Shown here one piece after another: positions 51,311 to 64,000 of a stretch of 64,000 nucleotides of DNA (positions are counted from its first letter, which is position 1; each line of letters starts with the position of its first letter). The position numbers and the translations under genes were made by a program. Below the pieces are notes generated by a model, which was not told the origin of the DNA, searched no databases, and saw only the letters and a list, made by a program, of their open reading frames with translations. Origin of the DNA: Tyto alba (Eukaryota; Chordata; Aves; Strigiformes; Tytonidae); contig NW_024881330.1 in NCBI RefSeq assembly GCF_018691265.1, positions 20,294,886 through 20,358,885 on the forward strand, read 5' to 3'.

Positions 51311-52870
51311 TTAAAGCTTGGCACTGTTTCTGACAGTTGCCAGTACCAGATGTTTCTGAAGACAGTCTTTATTTATTTTTAACTCTGTTGATAGGAGCCA
51401 TCTGCTTCCCAAATTTCTCAGCTAAAGAATGACTGTAATGTATATTTAATAATTAACTGGTAATGAGCTGAGCTGAGCAACTTTATAATTGAGTAAGCAT
51501 TTGTAAATCCATTCTTTTCTTTCATTTACCTAACGGGATTTAAAGCTTTTGGGATTTGAAAACCATGGTGTTTTCCAGTGCTTTCCAGTGGATGAAGACC
51601 TTTGTATACTGATATGAAGCTAACTTATTTTTCTTTGATACTTTTTACCAATTCCTTAGTCAAAGGCTATGAACTGAAAAATCAGCTGAATATACCTTAA
51701 AAATACTGCCAGAAGTATATTCTGAACCAAAAATATATTCAAACCAGATAAAATGGTGGTTAAACATTGTAGAAGACAAAAGTGGATCAGAGTAAAATAC
51801 AATCAAGTTATACTTTGGCAAATTTGTTTTCTAGGTTTCCCCTGTATTCATCTGTACTGTGTAGAGTTTGACTCAATTTATCAATGATAAAATAAGCTAT
51901 TCCTATTAACAAATGTTCCTGATCAAAGAAAATAATGGAAGTTTGTAGAATTTCTTGTACAGATCTTAAGCAGGCACCCTGATCCCAATTTTTCCTCTGT
52001 TGATTACAACTATTTTTTAGACTTTGATGATCATTCTTACAGACTTTGGCCAGTACGTCTCAATGTTAAGAATCACTGATAATCTATAATTTATAGTTGA
52101 ATGTCAGTGCCGACTTTGAAAACATGAATGTTCTTTTCTTCAGAATTGTTCTGAAAATCCCTTGAGAAGAGGAGAACTGTCTGGCCCTTCCATTTCCAGC
52201 CTGAACAGGAAGTTCAGGGCAACAGGAAAGCTAGAATAATACCAAAATATTTGTATAAAGTTAAAACTGAATCTGGAGTGAAATCAAGTGTATGCATTCT
52301 TCTTTTTCTTTTTTAATTATGCGTGTAATGCCTATGAGCAGATGATGTTATTGTGGTGCTTTGGTCACATCTTAAGGTTGCCACAAAGCCCTCCCCTGTA
52401 ATGAGAACATGACTCCTAATATTTTCTGCTTTTATGGTCTGTACACCATGGAAATGTCATGTGGATTTATTGTGCACTGAGAGGACCACCTGAGAAGCTG
52501 GGCTTCGGAGACACAGCCAATCTCCGAACTCCCCAGTGTGCTAGATTAGACACCCAAACCACAGCACATACACTGACTCTTGTCATCTTCTCTTTTTTCT
52601 GTGCCCATCGTGGTCCCATATTCCCAGTCCCTGCTGCTTTTGCTAGCTATAAAGTGCAGAGACAAGAAAGGCGCTTTGTAGACAACAATTATTTTTAAGC
52701 ACCATACTGCCCCATATTTAACCATGTATGACCATGAAATAGATAAAGGAAAACACAAACAGTAAAACTAAGGTACTTAGCATGCCTCTTTGTCTCTATA
52801 GTAGACAATGACTAACAGACAGCCCCATTATTTAGTTTTTACTTAGAAAGACATTTCCACTGGCTTCTCA

Positions 52871-52970
52871 CTGATCTCAGATTGAATTTTATAACTAAAT
52901 ATTTTGTGTTTTGGAACGTCGGTCTTAAACAAGGACAAAAGCACTCAAACTCTGGTGTCATCTTTGAATT
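52871..52970 (+). repeat. Copy B of a local 100-bp repeat pair
   Basis: This is the partner of 51211-51310, 1,660 bases downstream in the same orientation. It starts CTGATCTCAG and ends TCTTTGAATT, against CTGATTTCAG and TATTTGAATT in copy A. The middle 20 bases are unrelated or fully diverged. Confidence 0.6.
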
Positions 52971-53989
52971 GTGTGGATTGGCAGATTGCTAAAGCAGTTT
53001 TACCTGCCTCAGCAGGAAAAGAAAACTGGGAAGGTGGGTGAGAATGAGTAACGTGAATCTGAACTTCTTTATGGGTGGACAGTTTATCAGCTCTATACAT
53101 TCAGAACAAGGAAATGTATGGAGTGAAATCAAGATAGACTTAAACTTGTGCACCAAACAATAAAGCGGTGACACACAAGGAATTTCTCAGTGTGACATGC
53201 CTCCTTGCAAAGCTGCCTCTGAAAAGAGCTCTGCATGGGGCTCATTAAAATTCTACAGTCATGGTCCACAAACAGAGCGGGACACACAAAGAATAAAGGT
53301 CTGTACACACATGGAGTTTCAGGGAAAATCAGATTGCTTTGTTATAATCTGATGGTTCAGCCTTGAAAACCATATTCTCAGTACTATTCCTATTGGATTC
53401 AATGGCATGATGGAGTCCTGAGGACTCTCTAAAGAAAAATCAGCTCTAGAGACTCATCAAAAAACCCCACCAGTCTAAATATACAACATATATTCACTCC
53501 TCCTTCACCCTGTTGCCTCAGTATGGCTAAGCATATGTGTTGTTCTCTTCTCCTGTTTTTTTCTTTTTTATTGAAAATATGAAATGGCATGTGAGGATGC
53601 TTTTACATTATATTATTTGCATTTCTGTGTAAAGATATAGGGTAGGGTTTTTTTTTTCTCACAACTTGACAGTAAAACACTGAATTTTTCAAAAGTTAAC
53701 ATATTTTAAGACTTGAGAGGTACAGTTAGCCAGAACTTTTCATAACATAAATAACTCCTGTACAAACCCATAGTCTGCACTTGAGTTGGACCATATTTTC
53801 TAGAAGAATATTTAAGGTGAAATTCTGATCCTGCCTTCTCACAGACATAAACAGCTTGTGGGAAGTGGAGAATTGAGTTACAAAATTTGTTTTGTTTAAT
53901 TTAGGGTAAAATCTACCCTTAATTATAGTTTATGAACACTAATGTGTACAATAAAATGGTAAATTCTGTACAGCACTGTACTTTAAGAA

Positions 53990-54002
53990 AAAAAAAAAAA
54001 AT
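53990..54002. repeat. Short poly(A) tract
   Basis: A short A run in AT-rich intronic DNA, low information. Confidence 0.5.
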
Positions 54003-55280
54003 TCTTACAACTAACATACAACAGTTGCTCCAGAAAGTCCAATGCTGTCCTCCTTTCTCAGTCAGCACCCACATTCGTTAGTTTCATCTGGATTTTATCT
54101 GCATAAATAACTGAACTATCTGCTCCCATGGATTGTAGATGAAATAAATTTAACAGGATAACGCATTAAGAAAACAAATCAAAAGGGATTTTTCTGTTTG
54201 TAGTGTGAGAGATGTTGACAGCAGCTAACCTTACCAGCAAGCTTGTTGCTTCTATGTAAACCTGTTCTCTTTCAGAGTTTTGGGACATGTTGCCAAAGAA
54301 CTTTGGCAGAGTCTGTATTTGCCACTGCTGATCCCTTTTAACGAGGTTTGTGGGTCATTTGAAAGCTGCAAAGCAAAGTGAGACTTTGCTTTTCGTGTTT
54401 TGCCAATTTCATTATGCTTTGGCTGGTAGTTCAGGGTCATTTCCAAAAGCCTAATGGACATTTTTATTAGGTTTCTACAGGGGTACTACTTTCTTTTCCT
54501 GGCAGATTTCCATATTCACTGTGACTAATACAACCTCTATTGTTTTTTGACAAGAGCTAAAAAAAGACAATTTTTTTCTTTCCTCAAGGAGAGAAGCTGT
54601 CAGCTACCAAAAGAATAAAGACTTCAGTGTTTACCTTTCCACACAGCCCAATGACTGCAGAGAGGCAATAGATTTTTAATGGCTAGAATGAAAGAATACA
54701 CAAAATGACATCAATGGACTGAAAAAGTAAACAATTTGCATATTTCTTCTTGTCAGTCCACCTTTTCTTCAGTGTCATATCGCTATGGAAACAAGTAGAG
54801 ATCACTTTACGATGGCTATTAGCATTTCAGCCAAAACCAGTCACCTTTTGACTACTCCTAGGAAGGTTGCTATGTCATCTGGAAGCACGAAAGTGAATGC
54901 CAAAGTGATTCAGAGTACCTAGAGTGCCCGGCTATTCATTGCTTTCTGGATTGACCTTATGTATGCATGTAGGCAGAATTGCCAGTGGAACCCATGTAAA
55001 GAGTAAAGAATTAAGGATGGTGCTGCTGGGAGCCAGTCGTCTGCTCAGTGCCTGGCCTTGGGAACTGGCTTGGATGTTAGACAGACATATTTGAGTGGGA
55101 AATCTCAGCTTCCTGATCCCAAGATAGCTCTGCCAGGGTCATATTTGTCCATTCCACAGAAAGCGAGGGGGAGGATTTTTGTAGTATCGGGATCCTTATT
55201 TATACTTTGAATTTTCACCTTGAATTTTCCTTTCTCAGGAGAGGTGTAGAAAGCAGAGTTCCTTGCATTTCTCTGCATCT

Positions 55281-55317
55281 TCCCCCCCACCCCCCACCCT
55301 GTTCAGGCTGCCCCCCA
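55281..55317 (-). repeat. C-rich tract, potential minus-strand G-quadruplex
   Basis: Runs of seven, six, three and six C residues with loops of 1, 1 and 11 bases would allow a G-quadruplex on the minus strand, or an i-motif on the plus strand. The setting is intronic. Confidence 0.6.
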
Positions 55318-57324
55318 CTATAATAAGTGCATGGTGCATGTGCAATGATCCTGCTCTGAAGGGTACTCTTCAGGTGTCTTACCCCTCATCTGGACTAGCT
55401 GGGGTATACATTTTGCTTTTTTTAAAAAAAAAAAAGAATGATATTTTGGCCATATGTGTCCATAGGAGACAAGATGCATTATTCAGAAGAGGAAGCAGGG
55501 CAAGGACAGTGTAATATCCTTTATTTACATTCCAGTGAGAGTAGAATTATTGTAAAGATTTGACCCTAGCAATGGCTGCATATGCGTGCAAAGCAGAGGG
55601 TCAGAAGGCTTTCCCTTCTCATCATTTCACTAGCACAGTAGCACAAATTAAGCATTTATGGTCCTCTCAAACTCCCATAATGTGTCCCAACCTTTTTCTT
55701 CTCACTTGGACTGAACATTGCTGGAGAGGATTGCACAGCACATGCAAACGCATGCTGCTGCAGACACCCATCCTCAGGTTCCTCCTGCTGGGCTCTGCAG
55801 TGGTCCCTCCCCACCCCTCAAATGGCAGTTCAACAGAAAGCAGCACTTCACATCTTTTCATCTACAGACAGGTTTTTCTCAATAAACATTTCTACATTTC
55901 TTAAAGATTTCTGTGTATCAATCCTCCTTCAGACAGCTCCATCAGCACAAGCTGGGAAATTTGTCTGAGCCAATTCTGGCAGGCTCGGTGAGCCACGTGT
56001 GAGCTCTGCTGCCAGAACTGCCGACCTGCATCACTGCCTGCCAGCTCTGATCCCATCAGAGTAATCACGAGATAGTGCTAGGTCTTCCTCATACACTGAT
56101 GGAGAAAAGCTGGTGCACATTTAAAGTTTCCAAGGGACTGAACACATAGACATAGCTGGGATTCTTATACACATATGTATAAAATATTCTTATATATATT
56201 CTCATACATAAATACATGTCTTTGCATTTGTTGACCTTGAGAAAGATTATGCTTTATTAAGAAAACCTTGTTATTAAGGCCTTTAGGATATGTCTTGATT
56301 TGTCATAGTTAATAATGTTTTGTCTTAATGTCAGAGGTTAATATGTGCATATTTAAATTCCAAAATTAACAATTTTTTAAGTTTTAGATCTTGCTGGACT
56401 TTTCATTTTAGCTTGATGGAATAGATAAGTTAGGTCTGTAAATTCATTTCTGCTGTTTTTCATACATATTTATCAAACATTAGTGTGTAAATTGTCATGA
56501 AACTGTTATTGAATTTAAGTGAAAGGTATTTCATGGATCATTTTCTTAGTGTTTAGCTTGTTACAACATCTAATTTGTTACAGAAGCACAGTTAACTTTT
56601 CTTTAATGGACTGACTTTGTTAGGTTTAGCAATTCTCTGTGTTTACCTCATGGTATTTCGACACTCTAGGAGTTCCAGTACACTGTGCAGGCAAGGAACA
56701 AAATTCACTCAAGCATTGTGGAATCCCGTGGGGATTAGGAATGTCTTGGTTTGTCTGTCCTAGTTAGTGTCTTTCTTCTTTCTGACTGTCTAGCTCTCTG
56801 CAACATATTTATAGTATGGAGCTATAAGACTCTCTCAAATACTAATTTTCTATGTCTCCGTGTTAATTTCTTACATATTAATGCCAATATTATTTCAACA
56901 ACATTTAGTTTTAGCTATTTGGATAGTTTGAATCTTATGGCAAAATGTTGAGATAAGTCTGTGCCATCTGGGAGTTTGGAGCCCAGTTGTTCGATCCTCT
57001 GATAATTATCTTTGTAAAACAGTGCTATGCATCCCAATTTTTTTTTTTTTGCTGTTGTTGTTATTCAATTGCATTGATTTCATAGAACTGACAAGTGATG
57101 AAAGAATACATTTCATCAACCCAGTGCACCAGTCAGATTTCCTTGCCAGCCATTGTGTTAATATTCCATACTTTGTATTCAGGGATCATATTTAGATTGG
57201 CACATTATTAGTGCACTCTCATCAGTATGGGACCATTAACCTACTGCTGTCATCTCTGCATTCTGAAAAGGTGGACCTGTCTTAGCTGCATGTGATGAGC
57301 CAGACAGGGTCCAACCTACATTTA

Positions 57325-57455
57325 TTTAACTGACTTACTGTATGAACCAGAGACCTGATGATTCAATTTTCTCCTCTGCAAAATGAGAATAATGGAATTT
57401 TCTTACTTCCAAAAGGTATGGCATAGATAAATACATTAAAGAACATGAGATAAGA
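57325..57455 (+). repeat. MIR/L2-like fragment, sense
   Basis: TTCAATTTTCTCCTCTGCAAAATGAGAATAATGG follows the MIR/L2 order (CAGTTTCCTCATCTGTAAAATGGGGATAATA), and a later ATAAATACATTAAAGAACATGAGATAAG block fits its 3' part (AATGTTTGTAAAGCACTTTGAGAT). Diverged but collinear. Confidence 0.55.
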
Positions 57456-58449
57456 AAATAATGGGGCTGTAGTCAGAGGAAGCTAAGCTGATGGCACAGA
57501 AATAGATCTGATAGATCCACTTGGACCTGAACAAACATTGGATACACTTTTATTTAAATAATACAGAACAGTTTGACTGAAACTGACAAATAAATTATGA
57601 AATAAAAGTTTTTTAAAACAATTCGGTTTGCTTCAGTTTTCCAAAAAAGAACCACACAGATTTGAGGGTGGTTGGATTTGCAAAAACATTTATACACACT
57701 CCCTAGTACCAGCAGAGTCATTGCACCTTCCAAAAATGTATAGGTAATGCCACTTATCTGAATAATAGAAGGCCTATATTGAAAAATCAGCTTTGTCTGC
57801 ATCAAAGGAAGGGTTTAAGCTACCTTCACACCTTCAAGTGTCTAAGCAGTATAGCTCTGCACCCAGAATATTCAGTGGCTAAACCCTCTAACTTTCTCTC
57901 ACTGAAACTGAATTATTTGCTTGATAATTGTAAAAAGAAAACCCAAAACTTTAAATAGGTGAATTTGAAATGAAGGAACCCCCAAAAACTAAAAATCAGT
58001 TTTCCACACCTGGACTGATTTCGGCTTTCTTTCACAATCCTTTCTAACCCAAGCAGTAGGAAATGGTTTTCAATAAATATTTTTAATCAATAGAAGTTTA
58101 ACATTTAAATATATTTCTCCCATGAGTTTGACTGATTAGCTTAGATTTTACCTGATTATATAATATTGCACAGAAGACTGCAGTTTAGATTTCATTAATA
58201 TCAATAGGTATCAGTGACATTACTGAAAAGATAGGAATTATCATAAGGAATGGATTATTGGTTGAAAATATTCATTAGGCACCCATGTCAGTAAACTAAA
58301 AATACCAGGTATTTAGTTTATAGAGGTCCCAGAGGATGATGGTATATTATAATAGATCATGTTTATTCTAATGCCTTTTTATGAACTGTGCCAGGAAAGG
58401 ACACAAATACATGTTTTCTTTAAAAGCTCGGTATTTATTTTATTCAATT

Positions 58450-58560
58450 GTAAACGTGAATTAATCCCCATTTTTCCTAAAGTAAACTAAGGCATGGAGA
58501 TGCCAAATGGAGATAGTGGCACAGTAAGCTCTAGACCACAGGAGTTTCTATTTTGTTCTG
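58450..58560 (-). repeat. Possible MIR-like fragment, antisense
   Basis: TTAATCCCCATTTTTCC and AAACTAAGGCATGGAGATG, then GTGGCACAG, resemble antisense MIR (TTATCCCCATTTTACAG, AAACTGAGGCACGGAGAG, GGCAGAGC). Moderately supported. Confidence 0.45.
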
Positions 58561-61500
58561 TGTCTATTCAGCTTGTCACTATAAAATGAGCATTTCCATC
58601 ATGCCAGTTTATCTCAGATAGATAATCACATACTATTTTTCAGTTTCCTTTCAAGGATCAGTGTGCCAAACACTCTTATGCAGCGATTGCTATTGACACG
58701 GGCAGCCCCATGTCAAAGTTAACAGCATATGATCACGTTTTCTAACAGCTATATAAATTAGAAGCTAGTTAAAATCATGTCTATTTAAAATGACAAAGGA
58801 GTTAGCAAAGCAAGCCAAAACAAGCTGTAATTACCCCAGTTCCATTATTGTTTGATAGGACATCTAGAATGGGAAAGGGAAATGTACTATGTGTACTGTC
58901 CAGCTCCAGGCACTTGAGCTGTATGGGTATATTAGGAGTGTGGAAGCCTCATACAGGCAGTGAAGAGAGGAGGGATCTGTGAACAATAATGCAGATCAGC
59001 AACACTGTGTGCCTGCCTTTACAGACATCAGTGTGGGATGCCTAGGACAGATGGTCTGAATAATATTTAGATCTGTGCTCTTTGAGAGTCTGTCGCATGT
59101 GCCACATGTTCCTTTTGACCTTTAGGTTCAAGTATATATACCAATATCCTGCTGCATGCTAATAACTTGCTACCGGCTCACCAAGCTGAGATGTCTTCTG
59201 TTATTCTTTGAATACAGCAGAGGAAACACTGTGGACATAGGGAAGTTAAAAGGTGCCTCACTTCCCCCATTTATAAATATTCCACACCACCTAAAAAGAC
59301 CTTAAAATACCTCCTTTAATTCAGCTCAAGGTAGCAGTTAAAAAAGAGGCATTGTATGCAAAAGAGATAATAAAGTTATAGAAGTTTGTTGAATTGAAAA
59401 AGAAAGTACACTAACCTGTGTGTTTTAAGGCTGTATCGGTCAGGGCTATCTCCCTCTGCCTAGCTAACTTGCCCTCAGCTTCCAAGAAGGTGGTGATCAT
59501 GGCATAAGTCTTTATCCAGAAGACATAACCTGGAGAAATGTCAGCTGGGGGCCTCTGAAAACCTTGAGAACTTTCCATTAGAGGGGCCTTTCAGGAGCAT
59601 GTCCATTGAATATTTACTGTGCACTGGTGATGCAAGTTAATTTTGCAGTGATGTCCTCTTGAAGTCTTCTTTAAATTCCAGGTTTTGATCCCTCACCTTC
59701 AAACTAATTTCTTGCCTTTCTAACTACAAGAATTACCATCACTATTCCTCCCAATTAAATAAGAATTCCTTGGTTTCCTTGAAGGTGTCTTCTTTGATTA
59801 CGTGTTACCACTTGGTTTTGGCTAAGTAATAAATATCTCCTTGCATCTGCAAGGACTAAACTTTTTTTTTTTTCTTCTCATTGGTGATTCATTGGCATAT
59901 TTCAATGTGATATTTTTGTCTTTCATTGGACCTTGTATTTGCCAAGCCACACTAGTGAATTACCTTTTTGAATTAGGTAAGATGAAAATTTTCTGTTCAC
60001 TTTCGTGCATCATATTTGGGGACAATGCCCACTGAATTAATTAAGTTTATTTGTATATAGATACATGGCATAGTAATAGTTTGTTTAAAGTCTATATAGA
60101 ATAATAAAATAAGGAGTAAGAAGCTTCAGTGAAAAAGCTTTTAGCATCCCTTACTTTCTTGGGGTATATATAAGTATACTGAACTTCGGTGTACTTTGGT
60201 TTCTTCCATATATTTCTCTGGATTCTTTTCTGCTGTCACGACTATGGAAGAGTTCACTCTGATTTGACAAGTAGTTTTTGTGAATTGTTGCTGTCATTAT
60301 TATAACCTTATTCATCAAATATGAAGAAAAAACAAAGACAGATATGATACTAAGTCTATCTAACCACCTACGTTTGTTGCTTTCCTCTTCCCTTTCCCCC
60401 TGCTATCTGCTTAGTACAGGGCATGTCTGGTAATACTTGTTTCTATAGAAGCTAAGACACTGGAATCCAGACCTGATCTGAAGTGCTTAAGCACTGCAAA
60501 AAATAAAAGAATTACAATGTGCAGCTGGCTAATGCACATTCCTAAGCACCAGAGATCTTCAGCTGCATTTATTTACCATTATATTATGCTTTCCAGGCAC
60601 TCAGGTTCCTAGAATGAGTCTAAGCAGTAGCCATTCATAGGAAACTCAGAGCAATATTTCTATCTCCCTCTCCCTCTCTCCATCAATTACTTGCAGTGCT
60701 CATGTTTTATCTATTACTTACCAGAAGTTTTACATGCAGCCAAAAGCTGTAAAGCCAGTATTTTCTTCCTGGTACCATGTAATGTAGTCCTCCTTTTCAA
60801 CCTTGGGAAAAGCCTTGAGAATCTGACCCACAGAAGCACTAAGTGATTTGGTGAATGCCAGTTATTTTTACTGAAAATCAATGCTTATAGAATATAGCTT
60901 ATATTTCAATTTGCTGCCATTGCCTTCATTCCTTAGAGTTTGGCTATGAAGACATGTTTTCTGTCTGAAAGCACTTAGAATACTTCCCAGTTAAGCAATG
61001 ACAAATTTCAAATTCTGTGGTTAGCAGTTTTATAGTGTGAAGTTTTAATCATTTGGGCATTGTAAAAGTGAGTACAACACATTAGCTTTGTATTTACTAA
61101 ATAGAAGAAATATGGGAATATGTTGAGAACCATTGGGTTTTTTGCTTTTAGTTTCTAGAAAGGGAAGGTGTGAGCATGTCAGGTTGTAGCTATTCATTTA
61201 GCAAGTCCCACTCTTCAAAGTGAGAGTTCACTAATGGCAGTCCTACATGCATGTTTACTATCTAAACATGTGGATATTTTCAGCTCATTACATGACCACT
61301 TCAAAAAGGACAAACCACAGCGTATGAAAACATGCTGCTCACCACACCGCAGGCTGTATTCTGGTCTGCCTTTAGAATCCATACAATTTCCTGTTCATGT
61401 ATTTCCATAGCAGGCTGGGGCTCTTCAGTAGAGTGTACATGAGATAAAGCCTTTCTTTTCAGTTACTTAAATTTCTCCCTGGATACATGTGGATAAACAT

Positions 61501-61797
61501 CTGGCATTGGTTTGTGACACACAGATATCCAGGGCTGAAAAGAGAGCACTGAAAAAAGGAGAAACTTTAAAACACGTTATGAGCATGGACTTCTTGGCTT
61601 TCCCCTACTGCAAAATGTCAGCTCAGTCTTTGGACTGTGCTGTGACTGCCCACTCACTCTCCTAGCTGCACAGATGTGGTCAGAATCTGTATCTTCCTTG
61701 TGAAGCTCTGCAAGTATCTCCCACATCAGCGTTACCCATTACTGGGTAAATACAGTGCCTTTTCATTTGTCCCCATTTCCCTTAGGGACAAACAAAC

Positions 61798-62136
61798 AAA
61801 AGGAAGTACTGTTTTCTCATGATGCATAATAAAATTACGGAACTCATTGCCACAGGATGCTGTGGAGGCCAAAAATACAAATGTTTTTTAAATGATATTA
61901 GATAAATGAATGAGGGTTGGGTCCAGCAGTGACTATAAAGTACCATTGTCTACATATGAACTTAACTCAGAAAGTTCCTAAACTGTGGATATCTTGGAGA
62001 ATATACTGTCCTGGAGAATTTACACATGCTCTGTTCTTACAGGGCTTCTACTCTTGACCACTGTCAGAAATAGGATTCTGAACAAGATAAAACTTTGGCA
62101 TAAATCAGTATAGCCATTTGATGTCTTTCTGTTCTT
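61798..62136 (+). mobile_element. Ancient CR1 LINE 3' end
   Basis: The string GGAACTCATTGCCACAGGATGCTGTGGAGGCCAAA sits at about 61839-61873 and is the hallmark 3' region of old amniote (turtle/reptile-type) CR1 elements. It is followed by ATTAGATAAATGAATGAGGG, CACTGTCAGAAATAGGAT and CAGTATAGCCATTTGATGT, in the expected order. The copy is old and predates the 33221 copy. It is in sense orientation. Confidence 0.85.
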
Positions 62137-64000
62137 GTCTTTTTTAATTTCTTAAGAAAATAATTTAATTATTACTAGTGCTAAAGTTCCCCAGTATGTT
62201 TTCTTATTTATCTTATTCTTTAACCCACTAACTTATTTCCCAAGGCAATGAAGCAATAGAAAATGTTACTAAAATGTCAACTTGTTTCATAAAATTATCC
62301 TCAGATTTCCACAGTGGATTTTTTTCCTCTTAACAGATGATGGAAACCATCTTGCTGAACCAGTCTCTAATCCTATGTAACAAGAATACAGTTTGCAACA
62401 CAACAGTTTAACCAGAAAAAATGCTTTCTTGCTCTTTAGGAAAAAAAAAAAAAAAATTTAAATTGCTAAATATTGAACTGGATTATAGTTACACAACTGC
62501 ATCCCAGCAAGAATCTACAGGAACTGATCTGGGATCTGTTTGCACAGACTGCCCTGGGAAGGTTGTCCAGAGTGCAATTTCCTACAGATTTATGAATATC
62601 AGGTATTGTTAAAAGTGCAGATCCTTATCGGACACAAATCAGCTCCACCATCTGCGACTGAGTCAGAGAGCTGAGCATAAGATCTGAAATTTGAATAACT
62701 GTATGACAAGAGTTGTTTAGAAAAATAAAATAAAGATTTGCACAAAAGCATAATGTGAAGAAAACTAGGTTGAACACTGAAATAATGTATTTTAAAGGTT
62801 TCTTCTTCATCAGTTGCTTAGTTTTAAAGGTCATATTTTCCCCCCTGAAATAAACTACCCCTCTTGATCTTGGAATTTCTTATTAACTTAACTGCTTGTG
62901 AAGTAAGCTGGGACAAAGACACACAAATTGAAATTACTCTATCAGAAGCGAATCAGGCCTGTAGTTTCATTCTTCTGCTGGATTTGAATCTTTGTCTTTT
63001 TCCCACCCTCCCCCCAAATTTAAGGGTCTCTTTCCATATAATGTTCCCACTAACATCAGCAGGAATTGTGTCTGTGATTTATGGATACTAACTATGTAAT
63101 TTCAGGTGTTAGCAATGGTATTTACACTTTAGAGCTGCATAACAGATGGGAGATTAGTTCTTTTGTTAAGTATTTAATTCAAATTGAAAACACCTAATTC
63201 AAAACACCCCCAGGAGGCAGATACAGTAAAGACTATATACTCAATAAAAGTTTCTCAATTTAAATTCATTCTTCCATTAAATACAATCTCGGTCTCAATT
63301 TCACAGCATTAAAGTAAACTAGTTTTGAAGGAAATAAATTCTGTTTTTGCTAAAATAGGGACAGAAGTTTCCTATGTAAAAAGAGATAGTGAGGTGCTGA
63401 AAGATGGTGCTAAATGCTTTTGCTTAAACATGTTGATATAGGATACACAGTTAGTCAGATAGCCACAGAGAAGAGGAAAGCTTTAGAATATGAGAAGGAA
63501 AGAAAAGAAAGGAAATGTGGCAGGAAAGGAAATTCTATGATGCCAATAACGGAATGCAAACTATGTAGGATTTGTTTCATCATAGATATTGAAAAATACT
63601 GGAATCAATGAGGTTGGACATTTTTTGTGAAAATATCCACAACTGTGTTAATCCTGTATATTCTGTCATTGTAACTTGTTAACAAAATGTCTTGGCAGCC
63701 AACAGCAGAGGAGAGGCAACCTCCACATCAGCTTATTGATGCCTTCCTCCTCTTTCAAACAAACAATTTTTTTAAAATATTTTGAATGTCATGTGCTGAA
63801 GCAGACTGCCTCAACCCAAAGTCTGCCAATGTCACATTCATTGAAGTGCTTGAGCTGTTCTAGGATCTGCTACAGGTAAAACCCACCAAGTGATGAGTAA
63901 AGAAGTACATTTGCTCTCACAGCTTGGTTGTGCACATTCCTAAATATCCTAAAAGGTTAAATATCAACTAAGTACCAGCTAAAAGGCTAAGTATCATCAT
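62137..64000. other. Intron 1 segment at window end, no gene
   Basis: AT-rich DNA with a poly(A) tract at about 62441-62456 and a purine-rich GAAAG-type stretch at about 63490-63530. TTCCCACTAACATCAGCAGGAATTGTG near 63042 recalls an ancient amniote interspersed repeat. No exon is seen up to the end. Confidence 0.5.

Larger units (their letters stand above)
47651..61797. other. Intron 1 segment with no gene
   Basis: AT-rich DNA with three MIR-like traces, poly(T)/poly(A) tracts, a pair of related 100-bp copies (51211 and 52871), a C-rich tract at about 55281-55317 and possible conserved motif clusters near 54720-54795. No exon is supported. The ANGPT1 coiled-coil exon 2 is not seen. Confidence 0.6.
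15956..64000 (+). other. ANGPT1: ANGPT1 intron 1 (start; continues beyond window)
   Basis: From the donor to the window end I see no segment encoding the expected next residues (LENYIVENM... of the coiled coil), so exon 2 lies further downstream and the intron exceeds 48 kb. A long first intron is normal for this gene in vertebrates. Content is AT-rich with CR1 copies, MIR-like traces and homopolymer tracts. No nested gene could be supported. Confidence 0.8.

Noticed and set aside
1..64000. CRISPR arrays, tRNA/rRNA genes, bacterial or phage gene clusters
   Set aside because: None seen; the sequence is vertebrate nuclear DNA with a spliced gene and CR1 elements.

Overview
The window looks like avian nuclear DNA. 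The clearest anchor is one protein-coding exon at 15659-15955 (+), which I recognise as the first coding exon of ANGPT1 (angiopoietin-1). Recent and old CR1 retrotransposons are the only sizeable recognisable transposons. There are no Alu or L1 copies, overall repeat density is low, and the non-coding DNA is AT-rich. CR1 plus faint MIR-like relics fits a bird (sauropsid); I cannot name the species.

Layout. 1-480: AT-rich upstream DNA. About 480-1110: a compact CpG island with GC boxes and a near-consensus CTCF-type site, about 14.6 kb upstream of the ANGPT1 start codon and not linked to any coding exon I can see. 1110-15140: intergenic or distal promoter DNA with only old repeat traces. 15142-15658: proximal promoter and 5' leader of ANGPT1, containing a stem-loop and upstream ATGs. 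15659-15955: ANGPT1 exon 1 coding part, ending at a strong GT splice donor. 15956-64000: the start of intron 1, at least 48 kb long; exon 2 is not seen, so the window ends inside the intron.

The intron holds a 5'-truncated CR1 in sense orientation (33221-34423) with broken reverse-transcriptase frames, an older antisense CR1 piece (about 46936-47650), a much older CR1 3' end (about 61798-62136), several MIR-like fragments, many poly(T)/poly(A) tracts, two GC-rich patches of unknown origin (37360-37740 and 41885-42200), and a pair of diverged 100-bp copies (51211-51310 and 52871-52970).

The window therefore contains one partial gene and its upstream and intronic non-coding DNA. I found no undescribed multi-gene system. 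The points most worth a second look are the orphan CpG island with its CTCF-like site, the ANGPT1 leader uORF cluster, the 100-bp repeat pair and the CpG-bearing intronic patch. All family calls are from reading and recall; no database search was run.
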